Source: Anaerosolibacter carboniphilus (GTDB lineage Bacteria > Bacillota > Clostridia > Peptostreptococcales > Thermotaleaceae). From it: a stretch of DNA of 64,000 nt. The stretch lies in NCBI RefSeq assembly GCF_014205875.1, contig NZ_JACHEN010000005.1, positions 124,001-188,000 on the forward strand, given 5' to 3'. The notes beneath the pieces were generated by a model. That model saw nothing but the letters and a program-made list of their open reading frames with translations. It made no database searches and was not told the origin of the DNA. This document shows positions 1-9,290 of this stretch, one piece after another. Both the position numbers and the translations under genes were made by a program. Numbering within the stretch: the first letter of the stretch is position 1; each line of letters begins with the position of its first letter.

Positions 1-1578
1 AGTAATAGTAGCACTCCCTGTCGGCATTAAGTTTAATTTAACAATGTCTTCTGGGACATAGCGTAACTTTCCTGACCGATTAGCAATGCCCCAATTCCAT
101 AGTTTGATAGGAATTGGTTCTATATCATCCTCAATCATCATTTCTTCTCTATTGTAATTCTTTAAAAAATGGTGATTATTGTGGTGCAGTATACACTTAA
201 TAATAACTTGTGTAAACTGATAAATATCTAACTTTGCATCTAGCCTATAGTCTTTATCTCCACGCTCTCTTGTGTTAAAGTCTACTGTGCCGGGTAATAT
301 AGGTTTTGTTCTGGTATTTATCACCATAAAATGAGATTCAATAATACCTTTCCAATCCGGCCTATATGGGGGAGTATTTTGAACTCTAATATGAAAAGTA
401 TTTATTAAAGTTTCTATATTGCTTCCCTCTAACTCACCCCTATCAGCCAAAATTGTTTCAGGTAAATAATTGACAGGCCATTCTTCTTCATCTATCTCTA
501 TTCCATATTCCCTGCAAAACTCCACCTTACTAGTAGCAGCATTATTAAGAGCCATCATTGCTCCAGCCCAAGAAGGTCCCTCTAGGCCAATATAGATTCC
601 TACAACCATTCTACTAAATGTATCAATAATACTATAAATTACTGGTCTCCCAATAATCCATTGACGATTTAAGCGACTTACAAGGTAAATATCGCCAACA
701 GTTGCATCGATTTGATATAGTGATCCCGGTCCTAAAGCCTCTATTGTAGAATTCCCTAAAATTGCTCTATGTTTTTGCTCATAATGTTTTGCACTCTTTC
801 GCATAGATATCTCTTTCTTTAAATTTCTTTCCTTTTCAAACCAGTATTTGAATTGAGTAAAAGTCGGGATATCTGAAATTGCATTAATTACGGGTATTTC
901 CTTGTTATCTTCTATTTTAATTTCCTTACTAAAATACTCTTTCAGCATTAATTCATATGTTAAAGTTAAAGTCTTCTGAGAAGATGTGTAATAGTACCTA
1001 TTAATTGCTGTTTTAAATATCTTTTTTATACCATCATCTATGTTTATTCCTTGACCAAACAGCAATGCATTTTTTCTAGGCCTTCCTCGTTTTGCCTCAC
1101 CTACTTCTTTTTCTTTCCCCTTTCCTCCACACATATAATAGTCAGGCAATAGTGCCTGCTTCGTCTTACCTCTCTGCCAATACTTTTTTAAATACCTTAA
1201 CACTGTGCTTTCGTGAACTTTCTTAGATTCACAAATCTGATATATCATTTTTCTTCTCTCAGAAGGATTAAAAATAGTAGGTTCTAACTTTACTATGTCT
1301 TCAATAATCTCCCAAGCCTTATTCCTTATAGTTACATGATTCTCTGGAATACTATACTCGCTGAGTGTCTTTATAAATGGGTCAGAGGTTTCTATAGATA
1401 CTGTACCGTTCTTCATATTTTCCTCTATCTCGTTAAGTCTTTTAGGGTAAGGAAGGCCATTTGAGTAAATATCGATAAAATATCCAATGTCATTGTTCTT
1501 ATCTAACCACAAGACTCTTTCAATAACACGCTTATTGTTATCTATTTCAAAACTAATAAGATTATTTACTACAATCAT
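1..1578 (-). CDS. tnsB: TnsB, Tn7-like transposase, C-terminus cut by window edge
   Basis: DDE-family transposase that carries out strand transfer at both ends of a Tn7-like element. About 526 codons are readable from the ATG at 1578 down to base 1 with no stop, so the C-terminus lies outside the window. The DDE triad is visible: Asp in QIDATVGD (codon 706-708), Asp in LADRGEL (442-444) and Glu in WKGIIES (337-339), in the usual TnsB context including a PPYRPDWKG block. An N-terminal helix-turn-helix region precedes the catalytic core. The start overlaps the end of tnsA by 17 bases, so the two are translationally coupled. TnsC and a target selector would lie beyond the left edge. Confidence 0.93.
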   Translation of the reverse strand, partial: MIVVNNLISFEIDNNKRVIERVLWLDKNNDIGYFIDIYSNGLPYPKRLNEIEENMKNGTVSIETSDPFIKTLSEYSIPENHVTIRNKAWEIIEDIVKLEPTIFNPSERRKMIYQICESKKVHESTVLRYLKKYWQRGKTKQALLPDYYMCGGKGKEKEVGEAKRGRPRKNALLFGQGINIDDGIKKIFKTAINRYYYTSSQKTLTLTYELMLKEYFSKEIKIEDNKEIPVINAISDIPTFTQFKYWFEKERNLKKEISMRKSAKHYEQKHRAILGNSTIEALGPGSLYQIDATVGDIYLVSRLNRQWIIGRPVIYSIIDTFSRMVVGIYIGLEGPSWAGAMMALNNAATSKVEFCREYGIEIDEEEWPVNYLPETILADRGELEGSNIETLINTFHIRVQNTPPYRPDWKGIIESHFMVINTRTKPILPGTVDFNTRERGDKDYRLDAKLDIYQFTQVIIKCILHHNNHHFLKNYNREEMMIEDDIEPIPIKLWNWGIANRSGKLRYVPEDIVKLNLMPTGSATIT

Positions 1579-2422
1579 ATGCACTTTCCTCCCTCTTTAA
1601 TTTCTGATTATTTGCTCCAATAATAGGCTTTGGAGTATTAATATCTATAGAATTATTCATATCTATCTGAATCTGCTTTGAGGCAATTAGATATTTAAAA
1701 ACAAACAAACCTGTACCTGCCTCATAGTTAAATTCATTATCAAAATTGGCTGTGATACTCCTTATCGAATGTGAACTATCTAGTAATCGCTCTTTTAGTA
1801 TATTACTTAGGTCTGCAATATTTTCTTTAGTTAATCCCCTCTCATTGTATGAATATAAGGAAGAATGAACCCATTCAACATTCTTAGCAAACACAGCCGG
1901 AATTTCTTTTTGAGTAACGATTCCCCAATCAATTCCTTTATATTCCCAATATCTTTTCTCTATCTCCATTCTCTCCAATGTTTTTTTCTTTTCTAGTTCA
2001 GTATAGGACTTTACAGTTCTGGCTATATATTGTGGTTTACTATCATTATTATTTTTAATGGTGACTAAAAATGTAGTTGTAATAACATAAGGAGTTCCAG
2101 TTTCTTTGTCTTTAAACATATCAAAGTTTAAATCCTCTTTTTGTTTTATTGTTTCATCAATATCAATAAGCGGAAAATGCTCTCTAATATCTAATACGAT
2201 ATCCTGCCAGTCCAGTAAGTAAAAATACTTAGTTTGAATATCTGAAAAGAAATGGTGAATCCTATTACTTTTCCACGAAAAAACCCTCGTTGCCCTTCCT
2301 AAACTTGGATAGTCATTTATTTTCCACCATGGATTGTAGTCTACACCAGTTCCTTGTCCTCTACCCTCCTTTAAAAAACGCTTAAATTTTTCTTCATTCC
2401 AATTCAAATTATATTTCGCCAT
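1562..2422 (-). CDS. tnsA: TnsA-like endonuclease of a Tn7-like transposon
   Basis: TnsA is the restriction-enzyme-fold endonuclease that nicks the 5' ends of a Tn7-like transposon so that it moves by cut-and-paste. The family pattern is clear: GRGQG near the N-terminus, the LDIREHFPL block holding the catalytic Glu, the VKSYTELEKKKTLERMEIE block, and ITQKEIP. The position normally occupied by the catalytic Asp (TTDFL in relatives I know) reads TTTFL, and the residue two before the catalytic Lys is Thr, not Gln; activity is therefore uncertain. I prefer the ATG at 2422 over the upstream one at 2497 because AGAGGTGG lies just ahead of it and the protein then begins MAKYNLNW, as TnsA proteins usually do. 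Confidence 0.88.
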   Translation of the reverse strand: MAKYNLNWNEEKFKRFLKEGRGQGTGVDYNPWWKINDYPSLGRATRVFSWKSNRIHHFFSDIQTKYFYLLDWQDIVLDIREHFPLIDIDETIKQKEDLNFDMFKDKETGTPYVITTTFLVTIKNNNDSKPQYIARTVKSYTELEKKKTLERMEIEKRYWEYKGIDWGIVTQKEIPAVFAKNVEWVHSSLYSYNERGLTKENIADLSNILKERLLDSSHSIRSITANFDNEFNYEAGTGLFVFKYLIASKQIQIDMNNSIDINTPKPIIGANNQKLKREESAYDCSK

Positions 2423-2492
2423 TTGCCACCTCTTCTTTTCTAGTTGGTGTGACTCGAGTCTAACGGGCCAATAGAAAAGATTCAAGAGTCTA

Positions 2493-2561
2493 TTCAAACT
2501 TTTTTATGTTTTTAAGTAATGTTTTTTATCATTAGCAGGGTTTATTATTTGCAAGCAAACA
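2493..2561. repeat. Tn7-like right-end copy 1 (TnsB-site array)
   Basis: This AT-rich stretch just upstream of tnsA aligns with 3651-3714: both have TCAAACTTTTTTAT, then 8-10 bases, AATGTTTTTTAT, then AGCAG and a T-rich tail ending near ACA. The tail here has diverged (GCAAGCAAACA), so it may be a decayed or ancestral right end. In Tn7 the right end holds closely packed TnsB sites next to tnsA, which matches this position. Confidence 0.6.
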
Positions 2562-2642
2562 TTTTTATTCATTTTCAAACTTTATTATTTTTTATAATAT
2601 TTTAATTTTATTTGACTCATTTATTTTTGTAACTATGGCAAA

Positions 2643-2824
2643 ACATAAAAAAGTCTGCTTAAGGGACAGCAAGGCTCAAATCCGCAGAATGTCTATTGCC
2701 ACACCGATTTTACATGTACTCCCAAAATAATAAAGTCTGCTCATGGAACCGCAAATTATGCTCACACAATCCCCAATTAAAGACAAAAATAAGAGTCAAA
2801 AAAGATAAAAAAGTCTGCTCAAAC
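2643..2824. repeat. Three spaced direct TnsB-type sites
   Basis: The motif ATAAAAAAGTCTGCT occurs at about 2646, 2727 (as AATAAAGTCTGCT) and 2806, at regular spacings of roughly 80 bases, all in the same orientation and opposite to the sites at 2493 and 3651. Three dispersed sites are typical of a Tn7 left end, so this block may be the left end of a second, non-autonomous element whose right end is at 3714. TGT at 2628 is a candidate terminus, but its spacing to the first site differs from that at the right end. Confidence 0.5.
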
Positions 2825-3650
2825 CGCATGGTTTTTGCAGGTCCATCTTAGATAAATTTCACCATTGCACATTCCATAATGCCTTGTCGGAGTTTATTGG
2901 CAGCCGACAGGCTAACGCCTTAAGAATGCCCCTTTATTTGAAAAAACATCTGTGCTATCATGTAGTAAACTAATTGGAAAGGTGTGATAATGCTATGTTT
3001 GAAAATCGTGAGGAGAAGGGCGATAGCCCTGCAATGACTTCCCTTGAATATGCTACTGATTCCTGCGGCTGGAATATAACTAAAGAAACTTCTTCTAATC
3101 TCTTTGAAGAAATGATTAAAAAAGTAAATATTGATGCTTCAACTCGCCCTGCTTCTTCCACTGAGGAAGGTTAAATTACAGCCGAAATGCAAACCTTATG
3201 TTCTAACCGTACATCTACCATTAACCCGCTTATCTACTGCATTACCACCGAAAATACCGTATATTAACACAACCTCTCCTATGACTAAAAATCACACACA
3301 AACTATTAAATTTTATAGAACTTGCCTCATTTTTAGTCATTGGTATCTTCATTAACGGAGGTTATTTCAGGACTTGGTTGAATCTATCTGCCCCCTACCA
3401 TTGCCATGCGTAGGGTTATTGCAAGCCGATAGGCTATCGCCTTGGGAAAGAAAAAAGCGAGGCTATATCACCCCGCATTGCTGCAAACCCCCCCGGTTTA
3501 TCTATTTACCTATTTATTCTTCTACTTTTTCTCTCCTCCCTCTGCCATTAACATGCCGTAGGCTTCGCCAACCCGCTTTGGATGGAGTGTCTGCATAAAA
3601 AAGCCGTGAATGTTCAGCAGCATTAACCTGCAAAACACCCACGACTTCCA
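2825..3650. other. Non-coding interior between transposon-end repeats
   Basis: No convincing gene is present. A 66-codon ORF (2974-3174, plus strand) follows AAAGGTG and could be a relic of cargo, but its composition and lack of a recognisable family do not support a call. Several stretches resemble the degraded start of a mobile-element gene. I see no RNA gene here. Confidence 0.4.
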
Positions 3651-3714
3651 ATCAAACTTTTTTATTCTTAACCAATGTTTTTTATTTGTGAGCAGACTTT
3701 TTTATCTACATACA
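3651..3714. mobile_element. Tn7-like right end (boundary with host DNA)
   Basis: Read on the minus strand the terminus is TGTATGTAGAT followed by AAAAAAGTCTGCTCA, the same TnsB-site core found at 2643-2824, then a second half-type site. The outermost TGT/ACA is at 3712-3714. The next five host bases (ATAAC, 3715-3719) would be the target duplication, which cannot be checked because the other end is outside the window. The side carrying tnsA faces glmS, as in Tn7 inserted at attTn7, but about 1.2 kb separates this end from the glmS stop. Confidence 0.7.
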
Positions 3715-4289
3715 ATAACCATCTCTGTAAGTAAATCAATCTCCATACCCATCATCAGTTTTTGTATTTTGGCGATGGCCAAATTCTCTGGTCTTGTTTC
3801 AGTGTTGTTCTTGAATTGGTATTTTTCCAATATAAATTCTATTTTATTTACTTTTATCTTTTTAATCTCTTCCTTGAGATCAATAAAATCCTCGCTATTT
3901 ATTTGGTGATACACCATAAGTGCATTTTTTCTTTTCAAATCATATTTTTTTATCTTTCCTTCTTCTCTTGAGCAAACGCCTGTAGCCAGTTGTCCAGCAA
4001 TAATAGGCATAAATTTTCCGTCAGCTGTTTCCATTTCTGCTATTTTATAAGTATACCTAGATCCATCTAAAAAGAATTTAAATAGAGAAGTGCTTGTATT
4101 CATATTGTTTATTTTAATAAATTTTCCAGATTTGTTATCTGTTTCAAATATCTTGTTCTTATCAAACTCTTCTCCTTCATCTTGATAGGGTTCAAAATGA
4201 ACATTATCGAGATTGTACCTATCTGTTGTATAACAAACAAATCCTTTATTTCTAAACAAATTGAGTATCTTTTTCATCGTCTCATACAT
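3702..4289 (-). pseudogene. N-terminal fragment of a host gene truncated by the Tn7-like element
   Basis: A 195-codon ORF whose last four codons (VCR and stop) are supplied by the transposon terminus beginning at 3714, so only about 191 residues are original. The fragment has a LFKFFLDGSRYTYKI segment followed by an IIAGQLATGVC segment. This recalls the N-terminal Asp-Gly-Ser motif of NurA-type nucleases, but that is a weak resemblance and I assign no function. It ends at a charged helical stretch, suggesting the real protein was considerably longer. The missing part is not between here and the window edge. It may be leftover cargo of an earlier element at the glmS site. Confidence 0.55.
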
Positions 4290-4877
4290 ACTCCTTACTT
4301 AGATTTCACTAATAAAAATTTAATCTTAAAGATTGGTATCATTCAAATTTGCAGTATACATTTTCATATGAATAGTATTCTTCGTCTTCATATAGGTTTC
4401 CTTCATAAGAAATGTATTTTGGCGATAATCAAGATGCTGTTTTGTGGGAATTTTACTTATCAAAAATCAAACCGTTGTTTTTATAATTATATTCTACCGA
4501 CTCTCGAATAAAGATTTTGTCAAACTATGTCGGACTAAGTATTTTTTTGCTTTTTAAGCTTTACATTAATGAACACTCACATTCCAAAGGACAGTTCTTG
4601 CTCGTTCCCTATAAAGATTATTGTATAACTTCGCCATATTTCAAATCTTATGTGTATTTCTAGCACTCAGCTCTAAAGATTTCTCCGTTACTTATCCTAG
4701 TATTCAATTATCAATATTTAAAATCTCTTCTAAACCTACCCCACAAAACCATTTCCGTCAGTTAATAGGAAGTTTATATAGTAACCACTAAGCTTTCAAA
4801 GCCATCATACAGCCTTTTCAATCTCCAGTCAGGACATCATTTGTATATATTGATATTTAACGTTATCATTTTAACAT
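4290..4877. other. AT-rich gap between gene fragment and glmS
   Basis: No coding frame with a ribosome binding site or recognisable product was found. I looked for further copies of the AAAAGTCTGCT transposon-end motif and saw none. The stretch may be residue of earlier insertions downstream of glmS. Confidence 0.4.
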
Positions 4878-4915
4878 AAAAGAGGCACTTGGAATCCACT
4901 TCCAAATGCCTCTTA
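4878..4915 (-). terminator. glmS terminator
   Basis: On the minus strand AGAGGCATTTGGAAG pairs with TTCCAAGTGCCTCT, followed by TTTTATG, starting a few bases after the glmS stop codon. This is also where a TnsD-type protein would direct insertion in a canonical attTn7 site. Confidence 0.85.
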
Positions 4916-4921
4916 ATGATC

Positions 4922-6751
4922 TTATTCTACCGTTACTGATTTTGCCAAATTCTTCGGCTTATCAACGTCGCAGCCTCTTGCTACGGCGATGTAATATGCC
5001 ATCAATTGTAATGGAACCACACTTAGGATCGGTGTCAATTCATCCATGGTATCTGGGATATACAATACCACATCTGCTGTCTTTTCAATCTCCTTATTAC
5101 CTTCCTTTGCAACACCTACTACATAAGCACCTCTTGCTCTTACCTCTTGGATGTTAGACAGCATCTTTTCATATAGATGATCTTGAGTAGCCAATGCTAC
5201 AACCAATGTACCATCTTCAATCAATGCAATTGTACCATGTTTCAACTCTCCTGCAGCGATGGCGAAGGAGTTAATGTAGGAAATTTCCTTTAACTTTAGT
5301 GATCCTTCATGGGCTACGTTCACGTCAGCGCCTCTTCCCATGTAGAATACGCTCTCATTATTAAACTGGCCATCTGCCAAGTGTTGAATTGTATCCTTAT
5401 TGTCTAATATCTTTTGAACCTTCTCTGGCATTTCCTTCAATGCAGCGATGATTTCTTCATATTTTGCTCTATCTAGGGTACCCTTTTCCATAGCCATGTG
5501 AAGTGCTACCAAGTACAATGCAACCAACTGTGTTGTATAGGCTTTTGTAGAAGCTACTGCAATCTCAGGTCCTGCCCATGTATAGAATACATCATCGGAC
5601 TCTCTTGCCACCGAGCTTCCTACCACGTTTACAACGGATAATATTCTCGCACCTTTTCTCTTTGCTTCCCTCAATGCAGCCAATGTATCTAACGTTTCCC
5701 CTGATTGGGTAACTGCGATAAATAGTGTATTTTCATCGATAAATGGATCTCTGTATCTAAATTCAGATGCCACATCTACTTCCACTGGAATCTTTGCAAA
5801 TTTCTCGATGGCATATCGGCCCACTAAGCCTGAATGATACGCTGTACCGCAAGCTACGATATAGACCTTGTTGATTTTCTCTAAATCTGCCTTTGTCAGC
5901 TTGATACCATCAAGGTTGATGTTGTTGTCTTTGTCTAATCTTCTTAGTAATGTTTCTGAGATGCCCTTTGGCTGCTCATTGATTTCCTTGATCATGAAAT
6001 GTTCATAGCCTTCTTTTTCAGCAGCTTCCGCATCCCAAGTCACATGGAATACTTCTCTGTCCATCTGCTGGCCCAATTCATTGTAGATGGTCACACCCTC
6101 TTTTGTAAGCAATACGACTTCATCGTTTTCGATAAGGTGCATTTTTCTTGTATATTTTAATAAAGCTGGTATATCAGAAGCAATGAAATTTTCGCCTTCG
6201 CCAAGACCTACAATCAATGGACTGTCTTTTCTTACTGCCACGATTTTATCTGGCTCTTCCTTGCAAACTACGCCAAGTGCATAGGCTCCTTCCATCTTTT
6301 CGATGGTCTTAAATACCGCCTGAAGCAAATCACCTTCATAGAAATGATCAACCAGATGGGCGATTACCTCTGTATCTGTTTCAGATTTGAATACGATACC
6401 CTTTTCTTCGATTAACCATTCCTTGATCTTCATGTAATTTTCGATGATTCCATTGTGGATGACAGCGATGTTTCCAGCCACGTTTGTATGGGGGTGGGCG
6501 TTTCTATCGGATGGTTCTCCGTGGGTTGCCCATCTTGTATGGCCGATTCCTACCACACCGTTGATTGTTTCTTCCTGCAGATGATCTGCTAAAACACTCA
6601 ATCTTCCTTTAAATTTTCTTACCTTGATTTCCCCGTCCGTATGAACAGCGATACCTGCTGAGTCATAACCTCTATATTCAAGTCTTGATAAACCTTCGAT
6701 CAATACAGATGTTGCTTCTCTATCTCCAATATATCCAACGATACCACACAT
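4922..6751 (-). CDS. glmS: Glutamine-fructose-6-phosphate aminotransferase GlmS
   Basis: Makes glucosamine-6-phosphate from fructose-6-phosphate and glutamine, the first committed step to UDP-GlcNAc for peptidoglycan. The 609-residue protein has the N-terminal glutaminase domain with nucleophile Cys2 (MCGIVGYIG), the GHTRWATHG and HNGIIENY motifs, then two SIS isomerase domains (TQSGETLDTL, STKAYTTQ) and the C-terminal LAKSVTVE found across the family. A glmS ribozyme lies upstream, so expression should fall when glucosamine-6-phosphate is plentiful. glmM, the next enzyme, is the upstream gene on the same strand. A Tn7-like element sits downstream. Confidence 0.99.
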   Translation of the reverse strand: MCGIVGYIGDREATSVLIEGLSRLEYRGYDSAGIAVHTDGEIKVRKFKGRLSVLADHLQEETINGVVGIGHTRWATHGEPSDRNAHPHTNVAGNIAVIHNGIIENYMKIKEWLIEEKGIVFKSETDTEVIAHLVDHFYEGDLLQAVFKTIEKMEGAYALGVVCKEEPDKIVAVRKDSPLIVGLGEGENFIASDIPALLKYTRKMHLIENDEVVLLTKEGVTIYNELGQQMDREVFHVTWDAEAAEKEGYEHFMIKEINEQPKGISETLLRRLDKDNNINLDGIKLTKADLEKINKVYIVACGTAYHSGLVGRYAIEKFAKIPVEVDVASEFRYRDPFIDENTLFIAVTQSGETLDTLAALREAKRKGARILSVVNVVGSSVARESDDVFYTWAGPEIAVASTKAYTTQLVALYLVALHMAMEKGTLDRAKYEEIIAALKEMPEKVQKILDNKDTIQHLADGQFNNESVFYMGRGADVNVAHEGSLKLKEISYINSFAIAAGELKHGTIALIEDGTLVVALATQDHLYEKMLSNIQEVRARGAYVVGVAKEGNKEIEKTADVVLYIPDTMDELTPILSVVPLQLMAYYIAVARGCDVDKPKNLAKSVTVE

Positions 6752-6794
6752 AATTATAGTCTCCTCTCGGTTTCTTATTATTTTTAATTTTTTT

Positions 6795-6982
6795 CGGAAC
6801 GACGAGGGCGTCGTTCCCTACGATAATTTTCATGGAACGACAGAATTGTCGTTTGCTACCTCGGAACAGAAGTATCTATTCCCTGCATTCATTAATAAGT
6901 TTCTGTTTTAGAGCGCGAATTAATACAGATGTGTGAATAAGAATCATAATTTCTGCGGAACGACAGGGTCGTCGTTTCCTAC
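6795..6982. repeat. Three REP-like palindromes (GGAACGACnnnnGTCGTTCC)
   Basis: Copies at 6795-6821, 6834-6859 and 6955-6982 share GGAACGAC-(AGGGC)-GTCGTTCCCTAC with small changes. Related copies occur at about 8916, 8981, 11637, 19096, 19140, 31508 and 39597-39670, always between genes. They lie between the glmS ribozyme and the glmS start, inside the leader transcript. Confidence 0.8.
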
Positions 6983-7084
6983 AATGATTCACAGGGAATC
7001 GGTCCCCACAATCGTTATAGCAAACAGAAAAATATCTTCATCACATATCTGGTTTTCCTAAACTGTTCTAGATTTTAGGAATCA

Positions 7085-7272
7085 CAAAAAGACCCACATC
7101 TTATGGGTTTTTTCGCCACCCGATCGTTGTTTGTGCCCGTAATCACTCACGGGTTTTGTCCGATCTTTCTCGGTGGTGGCTATACACCGCATGGCATCCG
7201 CCGAATTTTCGCTAAACCATGTCCTCGTCAACTTACATCCTATCTTCCGGTCTGGATCTAAGTTCTGGCGCT
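7085..7272 (-). ncRNA. glmS ribozyme: glmS ribozyme/riboswitch
   Basis: On the minus strand GCGCCAGAACTTAGATCC begins at 7271, followed by AAGTTGACGAGGACATGG and GAAAATTCGGCGGATGCC, the conserved core of the self-cleaving glmS ribozyme; cleavage is expected between A7272 and G7271. Glucosamine-6-phosphate acts as cofactor and cleavage destabilises the glmS mRNA. The 3' hairpin ACCCAT-AAG-ATGTGGGT followed by TCTTTTTG (about 7086-7113) looks like an intrinsic terminator between ribozyme and gene. About 330 bases with three palindromic repeats then precede the glmS start, a longer leader than usual. Confidence 0.96.
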
Positions 7273-7412
7273 TCAGTACTATTTAATTTTCCATTCCATC
7301 TCTCACGATAGGCCTCACCCCTTTCAACATTCTGACGATTAAGTATAATACGAATTCTAGTTTTTGTCAACTTGGTAGAATATATCCTCTGATTTCCATT
7401 GTTTTAAGGATT

Positions 7413-7441
7413 TTATGAGCCCGGTTTCTCCGGGCTCATGT
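7413..7441 (-). terminator. glmM terminator
   Basis: GAGCCCGG-AGAAA-CCGGGCTC hairpin on the minus strand, about 45 bases after the glmM stop; the following T-run is weak (ATAAAAT). Confidence 0.7.
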
Positions 7442-7483
7442 TCTATATTACACTTTATGCAAAAAACTCTATAGAATTGCCTA

Positions 7484-8830
7484 TTACTGCAATCTTTCCT
7501 CTATTAATTTTGCCAATTCCAGTGCCAATTCCTTTAGCTGACTTTCATTCTTACCCTCAAGCATTACTCTCACCAGTGGCTCTGTTCCAGAAGGACGAAT
7601 CAATACCCTGCCTTCACCGTCCATTAATTCCTCCAACTTAGTAATCTCCTTGGCAATCGCTACATCTTCCATGTATTTATTCTTCTTTGCATTGTTCACT
7701 TTGGCATTGATCAGTACCTGAGGATAGTTGGTCATCACACCTGCCAGCTTAGATAGGGATTGCTCCTTCTCCTTCATCACAGCCAACAGCTGCAATGCTG
7801 ACAATAATCCATCCCCTGTGGTGTTGTGTTGTAAGAAGATGATATGACCAGATTGCTCACCACCTAGCATATAGCCTTCTTCCTTCATCTTCTCAAGAAC
7901 ATATCGGTCTCCTACATTGGTTTTCTCCGCTCTACAGCCACATTTTTTCAATGCGATGTCCAAGCCAATATTACTCATTACGGTAGCCACGATAGTATTT
8001 TGAGGCAGCAAACCCTTTTCTTTTAAACTACAGCCACAGATGGTCAGAATCTTATCTCCATCCACCAACTGGCCTTTTTCATCCACTGCAATCAATCGAT
8101 CGGCATCTCCATCAAAGGCCAAACCTACATCAGCGCCCCAGTCCTGAACAAGCTTCTGTACATCCTCTGGATGCGTCGAGCCACAATTTAGATTGATGTT
8201 CAACCCATCAGGCTTATGATGGATGATTTTTAACTCTGCACCGAGGGCAGATAATATAGATGGTGCTGCCACATAGGCTGCTCCATTGGCACAGTCTACG
8301 ACAATTTTCAGTCCTCTAAGATCTACCCCAATGGTACCCTTTAAAAAGCTTGAGTACTGCTTGATCGCATCATCTATTTCTACTTTTTTGCCTAGGTTTC
8401 CGCCAGTAGGGTGAAGATCAATGTGCCCCCCATTGTGGATGATTTCCTCAATCTGTTCTTCTACTTCATCTGGTAGTTTAAATCCGTCTTTATTGAAGAA
8501 TTTGATACCGTTGTATTCCACCGGATTGTGGGATGCAGAAATCACGACGCCTGCATCAGCACCGTAGTGTCTTGTCAAGTAAGCAACCGCCGGTGTTGGT
8601 ACAATCCCTACACACAAAGCATCGGAGCCTGTAGAAAGTATTCCTGCTACAAGAGCTGCTTCCAGCATGTCTCCCGATATTCTCGTATCTCTTCCGATAA
8701 CAATCTTTGCTTTTTTCTTGCCACCTGTTAATATGTAGGCTCCTACCCGTCCTAGCTGATATGCTAATTCTGCAGTTAATTCCGTGTTGGCAATACCCCG
8801 TACTCCATCCGTTCCAAACAATTTGCCCAT
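7484..8830 (-). CDS. glmM: Phosphoglucosamine mutase GlmM
   Basis: Converts glucosamine-6-phosphate to glucosamine-1-phosphate for UDP-GlcNAc synthesis. At 448 residues it is full length for the family. It starts [12 protein letters not shown], has the active-site phosphoserine loop [13 protein letters not shown], the metal loop DGDADR, the sugar-binding GGEQSGH and the phosphate-binding [12 protein letters not shown] near the C-terminus. It lies upstream of glmS on the same strand but is separated by a terminator and the ribozyme. In many Firmicutes glmM follows cdaA-cdaR; here that pair is about 20 kb away, so the usual operon is broken. Confidence 0.99.
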   Translation of the reverse strand: MGKLFGTDGVRGIANTELTAELAYQLGRVGAYILTGGKKKAKIVIGRDTRISGDMLEAALVAGILSTGSDALCVGIVPTPAVAYLTRHYGADAGVVISASHNPVEYNGIKFFNKDGFKLPDEVEEQIEEIIHNGGHIDLHPTGGNLGKKVEIDDAIKQYSSFLKGTIGVDLRGLKIVVDCANGAAYVAAPSILSALGAELKIIHHKPDGLNINLNCGSTHPEDVQKLVQDWGADVGLAFDGDADRLIAVDEKGQLVDGDKILTICGCSLKEKGLLPQNTIVATVMSNIGLDIALKKCGCRAEKTNVGDRYVLEKMKEEGYMLGGEQSGHIIFLQHNTTGDGLLSALQLLAVMKEKEQSLSKLAGVMTNYPQVLINAKVNNAKKNKYMEDVAIAKEITKLEELMDGEGRVLIRPSGTEPLVRVMLEGKNESQLKELALELAKLIEERLQ

Positions 8831-8894
8831 GCGCCTAGACTCCCTCCCATTTTCTCTATCTTTTCTATCTATCTAAATGTCAGTTTCTCATTTT

Positions 8895-9008
8895 GAAAAT
8901 TTAATCCTATTCTTACGGAACGACGAGGGCGTCGTTCCCTACATCAGTAAATAGCACCATGAAAATTTAATCCTGTTCTTGCGGAACGACAGGGGCGTCG
9001 TTCCCTAC
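8895..9008. repeat. Tandem repeat unit carrying two REP-like palindromes
   Basis: The sequence from GAAAATTTAATCCT through the GGAACGAC palindrome to CCCTAC occurs twice back to back (about 8895-8959 and 8960-9008) with few differences, showing duplication of a palindrome together with its flank. No gene or promoter is evident in the 460 bases between glmM and the aminotransferase other than this and the terminator at 9249. Confidence 0.7.
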
Positions 9009-9248
9009 CGTGCTATTATTTGTTGTGGATCGTTCCCATAGTTATAGAATACGAAAATCTTTCTCATTTTAGGTGAATCCAATCTATTTTATCATACTTT
9101 TGTATTTCATTCAAATTCATTGATCTTTAAACCATTGTTTAACTTTTGTCAAGATAAAAAAAGTAAGACTTGGGTCCTATATTTATTTCTTCTTTTCTTC
9201 TCTGAATCCTTCTAGTACTTTTTACTTTTCTATCTACTTTTTTCCAAC

Positions 9249-9287
9249 AAAAAAATAAAACCACCGACAAAAGTCGATGGTTTTCAC
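9249..9287 (-). terminator. Terminator of the aminotransferase operon
   Basis: Minus-strand hairpin AAACCATCGAC-TTTT-GTCGGTGGTTT followed by TATTTTTTTG, directly after the stop at 9291. Confidence 0.88.
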
Positions 9288-9290
9288 GGT

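Noticed and set aside
2974-3174. 66-codon plus-strand ORF in the transposon end region
   Set aside because: It has a moderate ribosome site, but no recognisable family, and lies among degraded sequence; I could not support it as a gene.
3702-4289. NurA nuclease identity for the truncated gene
   Set aside because: Only an FLDGSR-like motif supports it; too little to assign a function.
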